In this document: positions 27,464 to 36,120 of the stretch, in pieces
Layout: the number at the start of each line of letters is the position of its first letter
Position numbering within the stretch: position 1 is the first letter of the stretch
NCBI RefSeq assembly: GCF_012273515.2
Contig: NZ_CP050975.2
Coordinates: forward strand, 4,092,001 to 4,156,000
Direction of reading: 5' to 3'
From: Streptomyces sp. RPA4-2
GTDB taxonomy: Bacteria; Actinomycetota; Actinomycetes; Streptomycetales; Streptomycetaceae
Length of the DNA: 64,000 bases
Program-made: the position numbers and the translations under genes
The notes under the pieces: generated by a model
Seen by the model: the letters and a program-made list of their open reading frames with translations, nothing else
Databases searched by the model: none
Told to the model about the DNA's origin: nothing

Positions 27464-28244
27464 TGATGCTGACGCCCGCCAGCCAGCCGCCGTCGATCAC
27501 GAACGGCTGGCCCGTGATGTACGAGGAGTCCTCGCCGGTGAGGAAGAGGGCGAGGCGGGCCACCTCCTCCGGCCGCCCGATCCGGCCGAGCGGCACGAGT
27601 TTGCGGTACAGCTCGTCCAGCGCCCGGGAGGTCGCCGCGCTGACGGCGGGGTCGGCGTCCGGGTCGAGCTGGGCGGGGTTGCTCATCGCCGTGTCGATGG
27701 CACCCGGGCAGACCGCGTTGACCCGGATCCTCTTGGCCGCCAGCTCCAGGGCGGCCACCCGCGTCAGACCCACGATGGCGTGCTTGGTCGCGGCGTAGGC
27801 GCCCACGCACGCCATCCCGGTGAGGCCCGCGTAGGAGGCGGTGTTGACGATCGTGCCGCCGCCCGCGCGCGCGATCTCCGGCGCGACGGTCCTGATCCCG
27901 AGGAAGACCCCCACCTGGTTGACCTGCACGACCTGCTGGAACTCTTCCAGCGGGGTGTCGACCAGCTCGTTGAAGCGCAGGATGCCGGCGTTGTTGACCA
28001 GCCCGTCGATCCGCCCGTACGCCTCCTTGGCGCGGGCGACCGCCGCACGCCAGTCGTCCTCCTCGCGCACGTCGAGGTGGACATAGCGCGCGCCGATCTC
28101 CTTGGCCAGCGCCTCCCCCTGGTCGTCGAGCACGTCCGCGACGACGACCGCGGCGCCCTCCCGCGCGAAGAGCCGCGCCTCCTGCTCGCCCTGCCCGCGC
28201 GCCGCACCGGTGATGAGGACGACGCGTCCGTCCAGTTTGCCCAT
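27459..28244 (-). CDS. SDR-family oxidoreductase (hydroxysteroid/3-oxoacyl type)
   Basis: 261 residues. Motifs: VVLITGAARGQGEQEARLFA, DGLVNNAGILRFNE, VNTASYAGLTGMACVGAYAATKHA (Ser-Tyr-Lys) and PGAIDTAMSNP. It resembles actinobacterial SDRs labelled 3-alpha/20-beta-hydroxysteroid dehydrogenase, but the substrate is not proven. ATG behind GGGAGA. Third gene of the amidohydrolase-LLM-SDR operon, 68 bp after the LLM gene. Its last codons and stop lie inside operator C. Confidence 0.92.
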   Translation of the reverse strand: MGKLDGRVVLITGAARGQGEQEARLFAREGAAVVVADVLDDQGEALAKEIGARYVHLDVREEDDWRAAVARAKEAYGRIDGLVNNAGILRFNELVDTPLEEFQQVVQVNQVGVFLGIRTVAPEIARAGGGTIVNTASYAGLTGMACVGAYAATKHAIVGLTRVAALELAAKRIRVNAVCPGAIDTAMSNPAQLDPDADPAVSAATSRALDELYRKLVPLGRIGRPEEVARLALFLTGEDSSYITGQPFVIDGGWLAGVSII

Positions 28245-28312
28245 GTCCGTCTCCCTGGGTCGTGTCCGACAATCCGCGCCGCCCGCCCGACCGGAGGGGC
28301 AGCCCCGGCCGT

Positions 28313-29275
28313 TCAGCCGAGAAGGGGCGCCACGCCGGCGCCGAACGCGGCCATCTGGTCGACGAGTTCACCGCTCCCGCGCGACCGGAACCGCACCTGG
28401 ATCTGGTCCACCCCCATCGCGCGGTACGCCCGCAGCGACTCGGCGAGGGCCTCGGGCGGCCCGCTGAGGGTGCGGCGACCGGTCGCCCAGCCGGGCTCGC
28501 CCACGTACAGGGGCTCGGTGATGGCGCCGACGGTGAGCGGGTCGCGGACGCCCGCCTCCTCGCGCAGCCGCCTCAGCGTGGCGATCTGCCCGGGCAGCCG
28601 TTCCCGCGGGTCGCCCTGCGGCAGCCAGCCGTCCGCCTTCAGCGCGGCCCTGCGCACGGCGGCGGGCGAGGAGCCGCCGACCCACAGGGGCACCCTCGCC
28701 TGCGCCGGCCGGGGCCGCTGGCCGAGCCCCGAGAAGTCGTACAGCTTCCCGTGGTGCTCGGGGAACTCGTCCTGCCCCAGCGCCGCCCGCAGCGCGTCGA
28801 TCGACTCGTCCAGCACGGCGCCCCGGTGCCGGAAGTCGGCCCCCACCGCGTCGAACTCCTCGCGCACGTGCCCCGCGCCGACCCCGAGGATCAGCCGGCC
28901 GCCGCTGAGGTGGTCGAGGGTGGCGTACTGCTTGGCCGTGATCAGCGGGTGCCGCAGCCCGACGACCGCGACATGACTGAGCAGCCGTACCCGCTCGGTC
29001 ACGCCCGCCAGGAAGGCGAGCGTGGCCACCGGGTCGTACCAGACGGTGCTCATGGCGTCCGCGAGCCGGCGCGGGACGGCGACGTGGTCGCAGCACGCGA
29101 CGTACGCGAAGCCGGAGCGGTCGGCGGCACGGGCGATCTCGGCGAGCTCCGCGGGACCGGCGCCGGCCTCCCACCCCTCGGCGTAGAGGGTGCTCTGCGA
29201 CTGCACCGGGAGCTGGATGCCGTAGCGCAGCGGCCGGTCCGCGGCGCCGTGCGCCCCGGGCCCGTCCCCGCTCAA
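28313..29275 (-). CDS. LLM-class F420-dependent oxidoreductase
   Basis: 320 residues. Typical features are LRYGIQLPVQSQSTLY, FAYVACCDHVAVPR, RVRLLSHVAVVGLRHPLITAKQYATLDHLSGGRLILGVGAGHVREEF, VPLWVGGSSPAAVRRAA and DQIQVRFRS. The first half agrees best with probable F420-dependent members of the LLM superfamily. The proposed start is TTG 29275, which overlaps the stop of the upstream amidohydrolase (TTGA); a CTG at LRYGIQ is the alternative. Middle gene of its operon. Confidence 0.88.
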   Translation of the reverse strand: MSGDGPGAHGAADRPLRYGIQLPVQSQSTLYAEGWEAGAGPAELAEIARAADRSGFAYVACCDHVAVPRRLADAMSTVWYDPVATLAFLAGVTERVRLLSHVAVVGLRHPLITAKQYATLDHLSGGRLILGVGAGHVREEFDAVGADFRHRGAVLDESIDALRAALGQDEFPEHHGKLYDFSGLGQRPRPAQARVPLWVGGSSPAAVRRAALKADGWLPQGDPRERLPGQIATLRRLREEAGVRDPLTVGAITEPLYVGEPGWATGRRTLSGPPEALAESLRAYRAMGVDQIQVRFRSRGSGELVDQMAAFGAGVAPLLG

Positions 29276-30531
29276 CGGGCACCGCCCGGACCCGCCCACA
29301 GCCCGTCCTCCGTCAGCCCCAGCAGTTCGATCGCGTTGCCCCGTACGATCCGCTCGACCACGTCCGGGTCCAGGTGGCCCATCTGGGCCTCGCCGACCTC
29401 GCGGGACTTCGGCCAGGTCGAGTCGGAGTGCGGGTAGTCGGTCTCGTACAGGACGTTCGCGACGCCGATGGAGTCGAGGTTCCTGAGCCCGAAGGCGTCG
29501 TCGAAGAAGCAGCCGTACACATGGCCGGCGAAGAGCTCGGACGGCGGGCGGTGGACCTTGTCGGCGACGCCGCCCCAGCCGCGGTTCTCCTCCCAGACCA
29601 CGTCGGCGCGTTCGAGGATGTAGGGGATCCAGCCGATCTGGCCCTCGGCGTACATCACCCGCAGGTTCGGGAAGCGCTCGAACTTGCCGCTCATCAGCCA
29701 GTCCACCATCGAGAAGCAGCAGTTGGCGAAGGTGATGGTGGAACCGACGGCCGGCGGGGCGTCGGCCGAGGTCGACGGCATCCTGCTGCTGGAGCCGATG
29801 TGCATGGCGATGACCGTGCCGGTCTCGTCGCAGGCCGCGAGGAAGGGGTCCCAGTCGTCGGTGTGCACGGAGGGCAGCCCCAGGTGGGGCGGGATCTCGG
29901 AGAAGGCGACCGCGCGTACGCCGCGGGCGGCGTTGCGGCGCACCTCGTCCGCCGCGAGCGCGGGGTCCCACAGGGGGATGAGGGTGAGCGGGACGAGACG
30001 GCCGGCGGCCGCCGGACCGCACCACTCCTCCACCATCCAGTCGTTGTAGGCCCGCACCGAGAGCAGTCCCAGCTCACGGTCCTTGGCCTCGGTGAACGTC
30101 TGCCCGCAAAAGCGCGGGAAGGTGGGGAAGCACAGCGCGGACTGGACGTGGTTGACGTCCATGTCGGCGAGCCGCTGCGGGACGTCGTACGAGCCGGGCC
30201 GCATCTGCTCGTACGTGATGACCTCCAGGCGTATCTCGTCCCTGTCGTATCCGACGGCGGTGTCGAGGCGGGTGAGAGGCCGGTGGAGGTCCTCGTACAC
30301 CCACCAGTCCCCGATCGGCCCGTCGTCGCCCGGCCCGCCCATCACCGGGGCGAACCTGCCGCCGAGGAAGGTCATCTCCTTCAGCGGCGCGCGGACTATG
30401 CGGGGCCCGGTGTCCCGGTACCTCGACGGGAGGCGGTCCCGCCAGACGCCCGGGGGCTCCACGGTGTGGTCGTCCACCGAGATGATCCTGGGAAAGTCGG
30501 AGGCGGTCGAAGGGGTCTGGGTGGTCTCCAT
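29272..30531 (-). CDS. Amidohydrolase 2 family protein (metal-dependent TIM-barrel hydrolase/decarboxylase)
   Basis: 419 residues. The PF04909-type markers are ISVDDHTVEPPGVWRDRL at the N-terminus, RLADMDVNHVQSALCFPTF, VIAMHIGSSSR (metal His), LRVMYAEGQIGWIPYILERAD and YETDYPHSDSTWP (metal Asp). Relatives hydrolyse or decarboxylate carboxylic acids, including aromatic and amide compounds. ATG 30531 has no ribosome-binding site, but TACCGT (30544-30539) ends seven bases upstream, so it may be leaderless. Operator D lies 20 bp upstream. First gene of the amidohydrolase-LLM-SDR operon, divergent from afsR. Confidence 0.9.
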   Translation of the reverse strand: METTQTPSTASDFPRIISVDDHTVEPPGVWRDRLPSRYRDTGPRIVRAPLKEMTFLGGRFAPVMGGPGDDGPIGDWWVYEDLHRPLTRLDTAVGYDRDEIRLEVITYEQMRPGSYDVPQRLADMDVNHVQSALCFPTFPRFCGQTFTEAKDRELGLLSVRAYNDWMVEEWCGPAAAGRLVPLTLIPLWDPALAADEVRRNAARGVRAVAFSEIPPHLGLPSVHTDDWDPFLAACDETGTVIAMHIGSSSRMPSTSADAPPAVGSTITFANCCFSMVDWLMSGKFERFPNLRVMYAEGQIGWIPYILERADVVWEENRGWGGVADKVHRPPSELFAGHVYGCFFDDAFGLRNLDSIGVANVLYETDYPHSDSTWPKSREVGEAQMGHLDPDVVERIVRGNAIELLGLTEDGLWAGPGGAR

Positions 30532-30538
30532 ACGGCCC

Positions 30539-30544
30539 ACGGTA
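30539..30544 (-). promoter_or_regulatory. Putative -10 hexamer of the amidohydrolase-LLM-SDR operon
   Basis: TACCGT on the minus strand, seven bases before ATG 30531, immediately downstream of operator D. It implies a transcript with almost no leader. Confidence 0.4.
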
Positions 30545-30551
30545 GCGCTGA

Positions 30552-30568
30552 TCTGACGACCCGTCAGC
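30552..30568. promoter_or_regulatory. Regulon operator copy D, TCTGACG-ACC-CGTCAGC
   Basis: Inverted repeat in the 223-bp region between the amidohydrolase operon and the divergent afsR gene, 20 bp from the amidohydrolase start and 186 bp from afsR. Confidence 0.8.
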
Positions 30569-30754
30569 TCCCTGGAGCGCTCCCGGAAACCCACGACTCT
30601 GTGCGAACGTGTGCGGAGACGGCGTGAAGGACATGTGATCTTCCGCGTCCGGCCCGTGCGCGCGGCTGTGATCGCCGTCTCCCACGGCTGACGCATCCGC
30701 CATGAACAAGGCAAACTGGCCTCGTTGCACTGACGGTTCGGCAGGGGGACAGCG

Positions 30755-33715
30755 ATGGACGGTGTACCGCGAGTGCCGGAGCAGCGGCGCCCCGAGGAAT
30801 CGGCGGCGTTGCGCTTCAGCGTGCTCGGACCGGTGCGCGCCTGGCGCGGCGAGGAATCGCTTCCCACCGGGTCCCCGCAGCAACGCGCCCTGCTGGCAGC
30901 GCTGTTGCTGCGGGAGGGCCGCACCGCCACCTCCGGCGAGCTGATCGACGCCCTGTGGGGCGAGGAACCCCCCTCGCAGGCACTCGCCGCCGTCCGCACG
31001 TACGCCTCCCGGCTCCGCAAGGCCCTCGACCCCGGCGTGCTGATCAGCGAGTCGGGCGGCTACGCGATCCGGCTGTCCGAGGGCGCGGGCACGCTCGACC
31101 TCGCCGAGGCCCAGGAGATCTCCGCCGACGCGGAGAAGGCGAAGCACTCAGGAGACCTGTGCCTCGCCCGCGAGCTGCTGAACCGGGCGCTGGCCCTGTG
31201 GGACGGGGAACCCCTGGCGAGCGTGCCGGGACCGTACGCGGACACCCAGCGGGCGCGCCTGGAGGAATGGCGCCTCCAACTCCTGGAGTCCAGGCTCGAC
31301 ATGGACCTGGAGCAGGGCTGCCACGCCGAGGCGGTCTCCGAGCTCACCGCGCTGACGGCGGCGCACCCCCTCCGGGAGCGGCTGCGCGAGCTGCTCATGC
31401 TGGCGCTGTACCGCAGCGGGCGGCAGGCCGAGGCCCTCGCCGTCTACGCCGACACCCGCCGGCTGCTCGCCGACGAACTGGGCGTCGACCCGCGCGCGGG
31501 CCTGAAGGAACTCCAGCAGCGCATCCTGCAGGCGGACCCGGGCCTCGCCGAGCCGTCCGCCCCGGCGGCGGAACCCGCGGCCGCGCCGGTCCGCCCGGCC
31601 CAGCTCCCGGCCACCGTCACGGACTTCACGGGCCGCGCCTCCTTCGTCCAGGAACTCAGCGACGTCCTGGCCTCCGCCTCCTCCGCCGAGGGCGAGGGAC
31701 AGGTCATGGCCGTCTCGGCGCTCGCCGGCATCGGCGGCGTGGGCAAGACGACCCTCGCCGTGCACGTCGCCCACCAGGCGCGGGCGGCCTTCCCCGACGG
31801 ACAGCTCTACGTCGACCTCCAGGGCGCCGGGCAGCGGGCGGCGGAGCCGGAGACGGTGCTCGGCGCGTTCCTGCGCGCCCTGGGCCACCCGGCCTCCTCC
31901 ATCCCCGACTCGCTGGAGGAACGCGCGGCGCTCTACCGCTCGGTCCTCGACGGCCGCCGGGTCCTGGTGCTGCTGGACAACGCCCGGGACGCCGCCCAGG
32001 TGCGCCCCCTGCTCCCCGGCATGGAGGGCTGCGCGGCCCTGGTGACGTCCCGGGTGCGGATGGTGGACCTGGCCGGCGCCCATCTGGTGGACCTCGACGT
32101 GATGTCCCCCGAGGAGGCCCTCCAGCTCTTCACGAAGATCGTCGGGCAGGAGCGGGTGGCGTCCGAGCGCGAGGCGGCCCTGGACGTCGTCGCGGCCTGC
32201 GGCTTCCTCCCCCTCGCGATCCGCATCGCCGCCTCCCGGCTGGCCGCCCGCCGCACCTGGACGGTCTCGGTGCTGGCGGCGAAGCTCGGCGACGAGCGGC
32301 GCCGCCTCGACGAACTCCAGGCCGGCGACCTCGCCGTCAAGGCCACCTTCGAACTCGGCTACGGCCAGCTGGAGCCCGCCCAGGCCCGCGCCTTCCGTCT
32401 GCTGGGCCTCGCGGACGGCCCGGACATCTCGCTGGCCGCCGCTGCCGCCGTCCTGGACCTGCCGGTCGACGACACCGAGGACCTCCTGGAGTCCCTCGTC
32501 GACACCTCCCTCCTGGAGTCCGCCGCCCCCGGCCGCTACCGCTACCACGACCTGGTCCGCCTCTACGCGCGCGCCTGCGCCGAACGCGACGAACAGCCGC
32601 CGAGCGAGCGGGACGCGGCGCTGTCGCGGCTGCTGGACTTCTATCTGGCGACGACCGCGGGGGTGTACGCGATCGACCGGCCCGGGGACCGGCTGGTGGA
32701 GCACCTGGAGGCCACGGAGTATCCGGGCCTGGTGTTCGAGGACCGGCACCAGGCCCAGGACTGGCTGTACGCGGAGGCGGTCTGCACACTCGCCTGCGCA
32801 CGGCAGTCGATGGGCCCGGGGACGCTGGCACGCGCCGTCGACCTGCTGTGGGCCGCCTGCGACCTGGCCGAGTCGGGCGCGAACTCCAAGGAGTACGAGG
32901 CCGTCGCCGGAGCCGCGGACGCCGCCGCGCAGGGGGCGGGCGCGTCGCGGGCGCAGGGCAGGGCCCTGACGACGCTGGCCTTCGTGCACCACATCACCGG
33001 CCGCTTCGACCCGGCGGACCGGGCCGCCACCCGCGCCCTGAAACTGGCGCTGGCCTCCGGCGACCCGCTGACCAGCTGCTGGTCGTCGAACATCCTCGGC
33101 GTGATCGCGATCTACCAGAACCGGCACGAGGACGGAGAGGCGCACCTGACACGCGCCATCGAGAACTTCCGCGCCTGCGAGGACCGGCCCGGCGAGGCGA
33201 GCGCCCTGTGCAACCTGTCCCGTATCCACCTCGCCACCGGACGGACCGCGAGCGCGGTGGCCCTGGCACAGCAGGGCACGGCCATGTACGACGACATGGA
33301 CCACGCGCTGAAGGGCGCCAACGGCCGGTACGCGCTGGGCCTGGCGCTCACCCACAGCGGGCAGCTCTCGCAGGCCGTGGACCGCTTCCAGGAAGCCCTC
33401 GCGGTGTTCCGGGACAGCCGCCAGCGGCTCTGGGAGGGCATGACCCTCTTCCGGCTGGCCGAGGCCGACCTCGCCGCCCGGCGGCCCGCGCAGGCCGCGG
33501 CCAACGCCGAGCTGGCGCTGACCGTGCTGCGCGGCATCGGCGGCGACTGGCGACGCGGCAACGTCCTGACCGTGCTCGGCCGTGGCCTGAGCGCGATCGG
33601 GCAGTCCGGCCGCGCGCAGGTCTGCTACCGGGAGGCGCTGGACCTGTTCGAGGCGATGGGAGCGCCGGAGGCCGCCGAGGTGCAGTCGCTTCTCAAGCCG
33701 CTCGCCGTCGCCTGA
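30755..33715 (+). CDS. afsR: AfsR-type pleiotropic regulator (SARP + NB-ARC ATPase + TPR)
   Basis: 986 residues, close to the length of known AfsR. Order: OmpR-like winged helix (about 15-105; LRFSVLGPVRAWRGEESLP, RTATSGELIDALWG), bacterial transcriptional activator domain (about 110-265), NB-ARC with P-loop GIGGVGKTTLA at about 325-335, then TPR-like repeats from about 750. AfsR is phosphorylated by AfsK on Ser/Thr and activates afsS, thereby raising antibiotic production. ATG behind AGGGGG. afsS follows 268 bp downstream. Unlike the compact layout I recall from S. coelicolor, the upstream side borders the catabolic operon with operator D. Confidence 0.97.
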   Translation: MDGVPRVPEQRRPEESAALRFSVLGPVRAWRGEESLPTGSPQQRALLAALLLREGRTATSGELIDALWGEEPPSQALAAVRTYASRLRKALDPGVLISESGGYAIRLSEGAGTLDLAEAQEISADAEKAKHSGDLCLARELLNRALALWDGEPLASVPGPYADTQRARLEEWRLQLLESRLDMDLEQGCHAEAVSELTALTAAHPLRERLRELLMLALYRSGRQAEALAVYADTRRLLADELGVDPRAGLKELQQRILQADPGLAEPSAPAAEPAAAPVRPAQLPATVTDFTGRASFVQELSDVLASASSAEGEGQVMAVSALAGIGGVGKTTLAVHVAHQARAAFPDGQLYVDLQGAGQRAAEPETVLGAFLRALGHPASSIPDSLEERAALYRSVLDGRRVLVLLDNARDAAQVRPLLPGMEGCAALVTSRVRMVDLAGAHLVDLDVMSPEEALQLFTKIVGQERVASEREAALDVVAACGFLPLAIRIAASRLAARRTWTVSVLAAKLGDERRRLDELQAGDLAVKATFELGYGQLEPAQARAFRLLGLADGPDISLAAAAAVLDLPVDDTEDLLESLVDTSLLESAAPGRYRYHDLVRLYARACAERDEQPPSERDAALSRLLDFYLATTAGVYAIDRPGDRLVEHLEATEYPGLVFEDRHQAQDWLYAEAVCTLACARQSMGPGTLARAVDLLWAACDLAESGANSKEYEAVAGAADAAAQGAGASRAQGRALTTLAFVHHITGRFDPADRAATRALKLALASGDPLTSCWSSNILGVIAIYQNRHEDGEAHLTRAIENFRACEDRPGEASALCNLSRIHLATGRTASAVALAQQGTAMYDDMDHALKGANGRYALGLALTHSGQLSQAVDRFQEALAVFRDSRQRLWEGMTLFRLAEADLAARRPAQAAANAELALTVLRGIGGDWRRGNVLTVLGRGLSAIGQSGRAQVCYREALDLFEAMGAPEAAEVQSLLKPLAVA

Positions 33716-33740
33716 GGGCGCGGGGCGCCGGCCCGCGCCC
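33716..33740 (+). terminator. GC-only hairpin at the end of afsR
   Basis: GGGCGCGGG (33716-33724) pairs perfectly with CCCGCGCCC (33732-33740) around a seven-base loop. It begins directly after the stop codon. There is no U-tract, as is common for Streptomyces terminators. Confidence 0.5.
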
Positions 33741-33792
33741 GTCCCCCGTATCGGCACACCCATGCCTGTCTCCCGTGACCGTGCGCCTGGGC

Positions 33793-33810
33793 GTTCATCA
33801 TTCGTTTATC
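33793..33810 (+). promoter_or_regulatory. Probable AfsR/PhoP box of afsS
   Basis: GTTCATC (33793-33799) and GTTTATC (33804-33810) are direct repeats with an 11-base period, the geometry used by SARP and PhoP proteins (PHO box consensus GTTCACC). They lie about 170 bp upstream of afsS. AfsR is known to activate afsS, and PhoP competes at overlapping sites in S. coelicolor. Confidence 0.7.
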
Positions 33811-33901
33811 GCCACACGTCACTCTCAACGAGTCGATCCGTCGCGTCGGGGGGCAGGCGGGATGACAACAGGCCGGGCCTCTAGGGTGAACCGGCCACGA
33901 A

Positions 33902-33943
33902 GTGCCCGTCCGGCGGTCCTCGGGGGAGTTGCCGGACGGGCGC
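33902..33943 (+). terminator. Strong hairpin in the presumed afsS leader (terminator or attenuator)
   Basis: GCCCGTCCGGC (33904-33914) and GCCGGACGGGC (33931-33941) pair perfectly and two more pairs extend the stem; CTTTCCGCC follows. A TAGGGT hexamer lies just upstream (33882-33887). If transcription of afsS starts near either the AfsR box or this hexamer, the hairpin is in the leader, between promoter and start codon. Confidence 0.55.
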
Positions 33944-33983
33944 TTTCCGCCTAACGCATCGAAGAACTGCAGGGGAGCCAGTC

Positions 33984-34154
33984 ATGAGTGACACCAACAG
34001 CACCGACAACGTCCACGCCACCGACGAGCCGACGAACACGACGGACAACGTCCACGCGACCACCGAGCCGCTCAAGGGCAAGAACCCGATCGCCCCGGGC
34101 GAGACCGGTGACGCCACCACGGACAACGTCCACGCCACGGACGAGCCCGCCTAA
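33984..34154 (+). CDS. afsS: AfsS, small sigma-like activator protein
   Basis: 56 residues, slightly shorter than the S. coelicolor protein. It consists mostly of three TDNVHATxEP repeats (residues 7-16, 20-29 and 46-55), the hallmark of AfsS, with the linker LKGKNPIAPGETGDAT between the second and third. AfsS is the target through which AfsR stimulates antibiotic production in S. coelicolor; its mechanism is not settled. The ATG 33984 follows GGGGAG. It lies directly downstream of afsR and is preceded by an AfsR-type box and a strong hairpin. Confidence 0.95.
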   Translation: MSDTNSTDNVHATDEPTNTTDNVHATTEPLKGKNPIAPGETGDATTDNVHATDEPA

Positions 34155-34215
34155 CACCGGGATCGCACGGGGGACCGGCGGGACCACGGGGGACCAACGG
34201 GGGAAACGGGGGGCC

Positions 34216-34269
34216 CACGGGGAAACGGGTCCAACGGGGGATCACGGGGAAACGGGTCCAACGGGGGAT
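34216..34269. repeat. Perfect 27-bp tandem repeat in a G-rich region downstream of afsS
   Basis: Two identical copies (34216-34242 and 34243-34269) beginning CACGGGGAAACGGGTCC. They are flanked on the left by degenerate copies (about 34170-34215), and the stretch has many runs of three to six G on the plus strand, so G-quadruplex formation is possible. It lies between the stop of afsS and the convergent end of fadD. Confidence 0.85.
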
Positions 34270-34418
34270 CAGCGGTCCTCCACCACACGGGGATCGGCCG
34301 CGGCGGCGTGGAGGGGGAGCCGCCGCGGCTGACGTGTGTCCGGGGCCGGACGCGGTCACGGGGCGCCCCGCGCTCACCACGCCGACCTGCGATACCGCCC
34401 GCGGCGCTCGCGGCGCCC

Positions 34419-36032
34419 TCAGCGCCGCCGAAGGTCCCCCTTCACCACCTTCCCGCTCGCGTTCCGCGGGAGTCCGGTCACGAACTCGACCGTCCGGGGG
34501 ACCTTGTAGTTGGCCATCTCTCGGCGCGACCAGGCGATCAGGTCGTCGCCGGTCAGAGCCGCTCCGGGGCGCCGTACGACGTAGGCCCTGCCGACCTCTC
34601 CCAGCCGCCCGTCGGGCACGCCGATCACCGCCACGTCCGCGACGTCCGGGTGGAGGCCGAGGAGCTGCTCTATCTCGGCGGGATAGGCGTTGAAGCCACC
34701 GACGATGAACATGTCCTTGATCCGGTCGGTGATGCGGAGGTTGCCCGCCGCGTCTAGGACGCCCACGTCACCGGTGCGCAGCCAGCCGTCCGGGGCCAGC
34801 ACCGCCGCCGTGGCCGCCGGGTCCTCGAAGTAGCCCCGCATCACGTGGAAGCCGCGGACCAGCACCTCGCCGGGGGTGCCGGGGGCGAGGGGCGTCCCGT
34901 GCGCGTCCACCACCCGGACCTCCGTGTCCGGGATCGCGCGGCCCGACGTGGAGGCGATCACGGCGGGCGCGTCGCCCCGGCGGCACATGGTGACGATCCC
35001 GCTCGCCTCGGAGAGCCCGTACGCGGTGAGTACGGTGCCGATCCTCAGCTCGGACCTCAGCCGCTCCACCAGTCGCAGGGGAACCACGGCCGCCCCCGTC
35101 ACCACCAGTCTCAGCGCGGACAGGTCGTACGCGTCCCGGTTCGGGTGGTCCAGCAGGGACTGGTGGAGCGTGGGCGGGCCGGGGAGGACCGAGATGCGCT
35201 CCGCCGCCACGTTCGCCAGCACCGTGTCCACGTCGAACACGGGCTGCGGGACCATCGTCGCGCCGCGCATCAGACAGGCCAGCACCCCCGCCTTGTAGCC
35301 GAAGGTGTGGAAGAACGGGTTCACGATCAGATAGCGGTCGCCCGCCCGCAGCCCGGCCAGCTCGCTCCAGATCGCGTAGCCCCGCAGGCTCTGCGCGTGC
35401 GTGATCACCGCGCCCTTGGGCCGTCCCGTCGTCCCCGACGTGAAGACGATGTCGGACGGGGCGGTTCCCGCCACGGACGCCGCCCGTTCCCGTACCTCCG
35501 CCGCCCCGACGCCCTCCCCGTCCGCCAGGAAGTCCTTCCAGGTGCGGAAGTCGGCGGGGGCGTCGTCCGACAGCACCACCACCTGTTCCAGGTGCGGGAG
35601 TCCGGGCAGCGGGCCGGGACCCTCCCCCTCGCCGGCCGCCCGGCGCAGTGACGCCACGTACGAGGTGCCCAGGAACGTCCCCGTCACGAAGAGCAGTCTC
35701 GCCCGGCTCCGGGCCAGCACGTACGCCGCCTCGGCGCCCTTGAAGCGGGTGTTGAGCGGGACCAGCACGGCGCCCGCCGAGACCGCGCCGAGCGCGCAGA
35801 CGATCCAGTCCAGGGTGTTCGGCGCCCAGACGGCCACCCGGTCGCCCGTGCGCACGCCCTCGGCCAGGCAGGCCGCCGCGGCGCGTTCCACGCGGGCGCC
35901 CAGCTCCGCGTACGTGACGCGCGTCCGGCCCTCGACGACGGCCTCCCGGTCCGCGAACCGCCGGGCCGCCGACCGGACCAGACCCGGGACGCTGCCCCAC
36001 TCCAAGTCACCGCGCACAGCGGGCCTCCCCAT
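34419..36032 (-). CDS. Acyl-CoA synthetase (FadD-type AMP-forming ligase)
   Basis: 537 residues of the ANL superfamily, activating a carboxylic acid to its CoA thioester via an acyl-AMP. Seen: P-loop SDIVFTSGTTGRPKGAVITH, TAYGLSEASG, GWLRTGDVGVLD, RIKDMFIVGGFNAYPAEIE and the C-terminal catalytic Lys segment PRNASGKVVKG. It resembles FadD3-like ligases of mycobacterial catabolism (impression, not a search). Start ATG 36032. Its promoter faces the thiolase operon and contains twin operators E1 and E2; E1 ends 15 bp from the start. Confidence 0.94.
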   Translation of the reverse strand: MGRPAVRGDLEWGSVPGLVRSAARRFADREAVVEGRTRVTYAELGARVERAAAACLAEGVRTGDRVAVWAPNTLDWIVCALGAVSAGAVLVPLNTRFKGAEAAYVLARSRARLLFVTGTFLGTSYVASLRRAAGEGEGPGPLPGLPHLEQVVVLSDDAPADFRTWKDFLADGEGVGAAEVRERAASVAGTAPSDIVFTSGTTGRPKGAVITHAQSLRGYAIWSELAGLRAGDRYLIVNPFFHTFGYKAGVLACLMRGATMVPQPVFDVDTVLANVAAERISVLPGPPTLHQSLLDHPNRDAYDLSALRLVVTGAAVVPLRLVERLRSELRIGTVLTAYGLSEASGIVTMCRRGDAPAVIASTSGRAIPDTEVRVVDAHGTPLAPGTPGEVLVRGFHVMRGYFEDPAATAAVLAPDGWLRTGDVGVLDAAGNLRITDRIKDMFIVGGFNAYPAEIEQLLGLHPDVADVAVIGVPDGRLGEVGRAYVVRRPGAALTGDDLIAWSRREMANYKVPRTVEFVTGLPRNASGKVVKGDLRRR

Positions 36033-36047
36033 GACCGACGACAGCTA

Positions 36048-36064
36048 GCTGACTACCCGTCAGA
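36048..36064. promoter_or_regulatory. Regulon operator copy E1, GCTGACT-ACC-CGTCAGA
   Basis: Proximal to fadD in the 88-bp divergent promoter; 27 bp centre to centre from E2. Confidence 0.75.
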
Positions 36065-36074
36065 TTAGCTGTAG

Positions 36075-36091
36075 CCTGACGCACTGTCAGC
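36075..36091. promoter_or_regulatory. Regulon operator copy E2, CCTGACG-CAC-TGTCAGC
   Basis: Proximal to the thiolase-like gene, 29 bp upstream of its ATG; weaker match than E1. Confidence 0.7.
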
Positions 36092-36120
36092 AGCCCCGGT
36101 TCGCAGGGAGGCGCGCGCCC

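Noticed and set aside
31148..33763. Minus-strand frame opposite afsR
   Set aside because: The plus-strand protein shows the complete SARP/NB-ARC/TPR order; the opposite strand shows only biased composition.
30755..34154. A pathway-specific SARP of an antibiotic gene cluster
   Set aside because: There are no polyketide, peptide-synthetase or other biosynthetic genes nearby; the NB-ARC/TPR tail and adjacent AfsS identify the pleiotropic AfsR.
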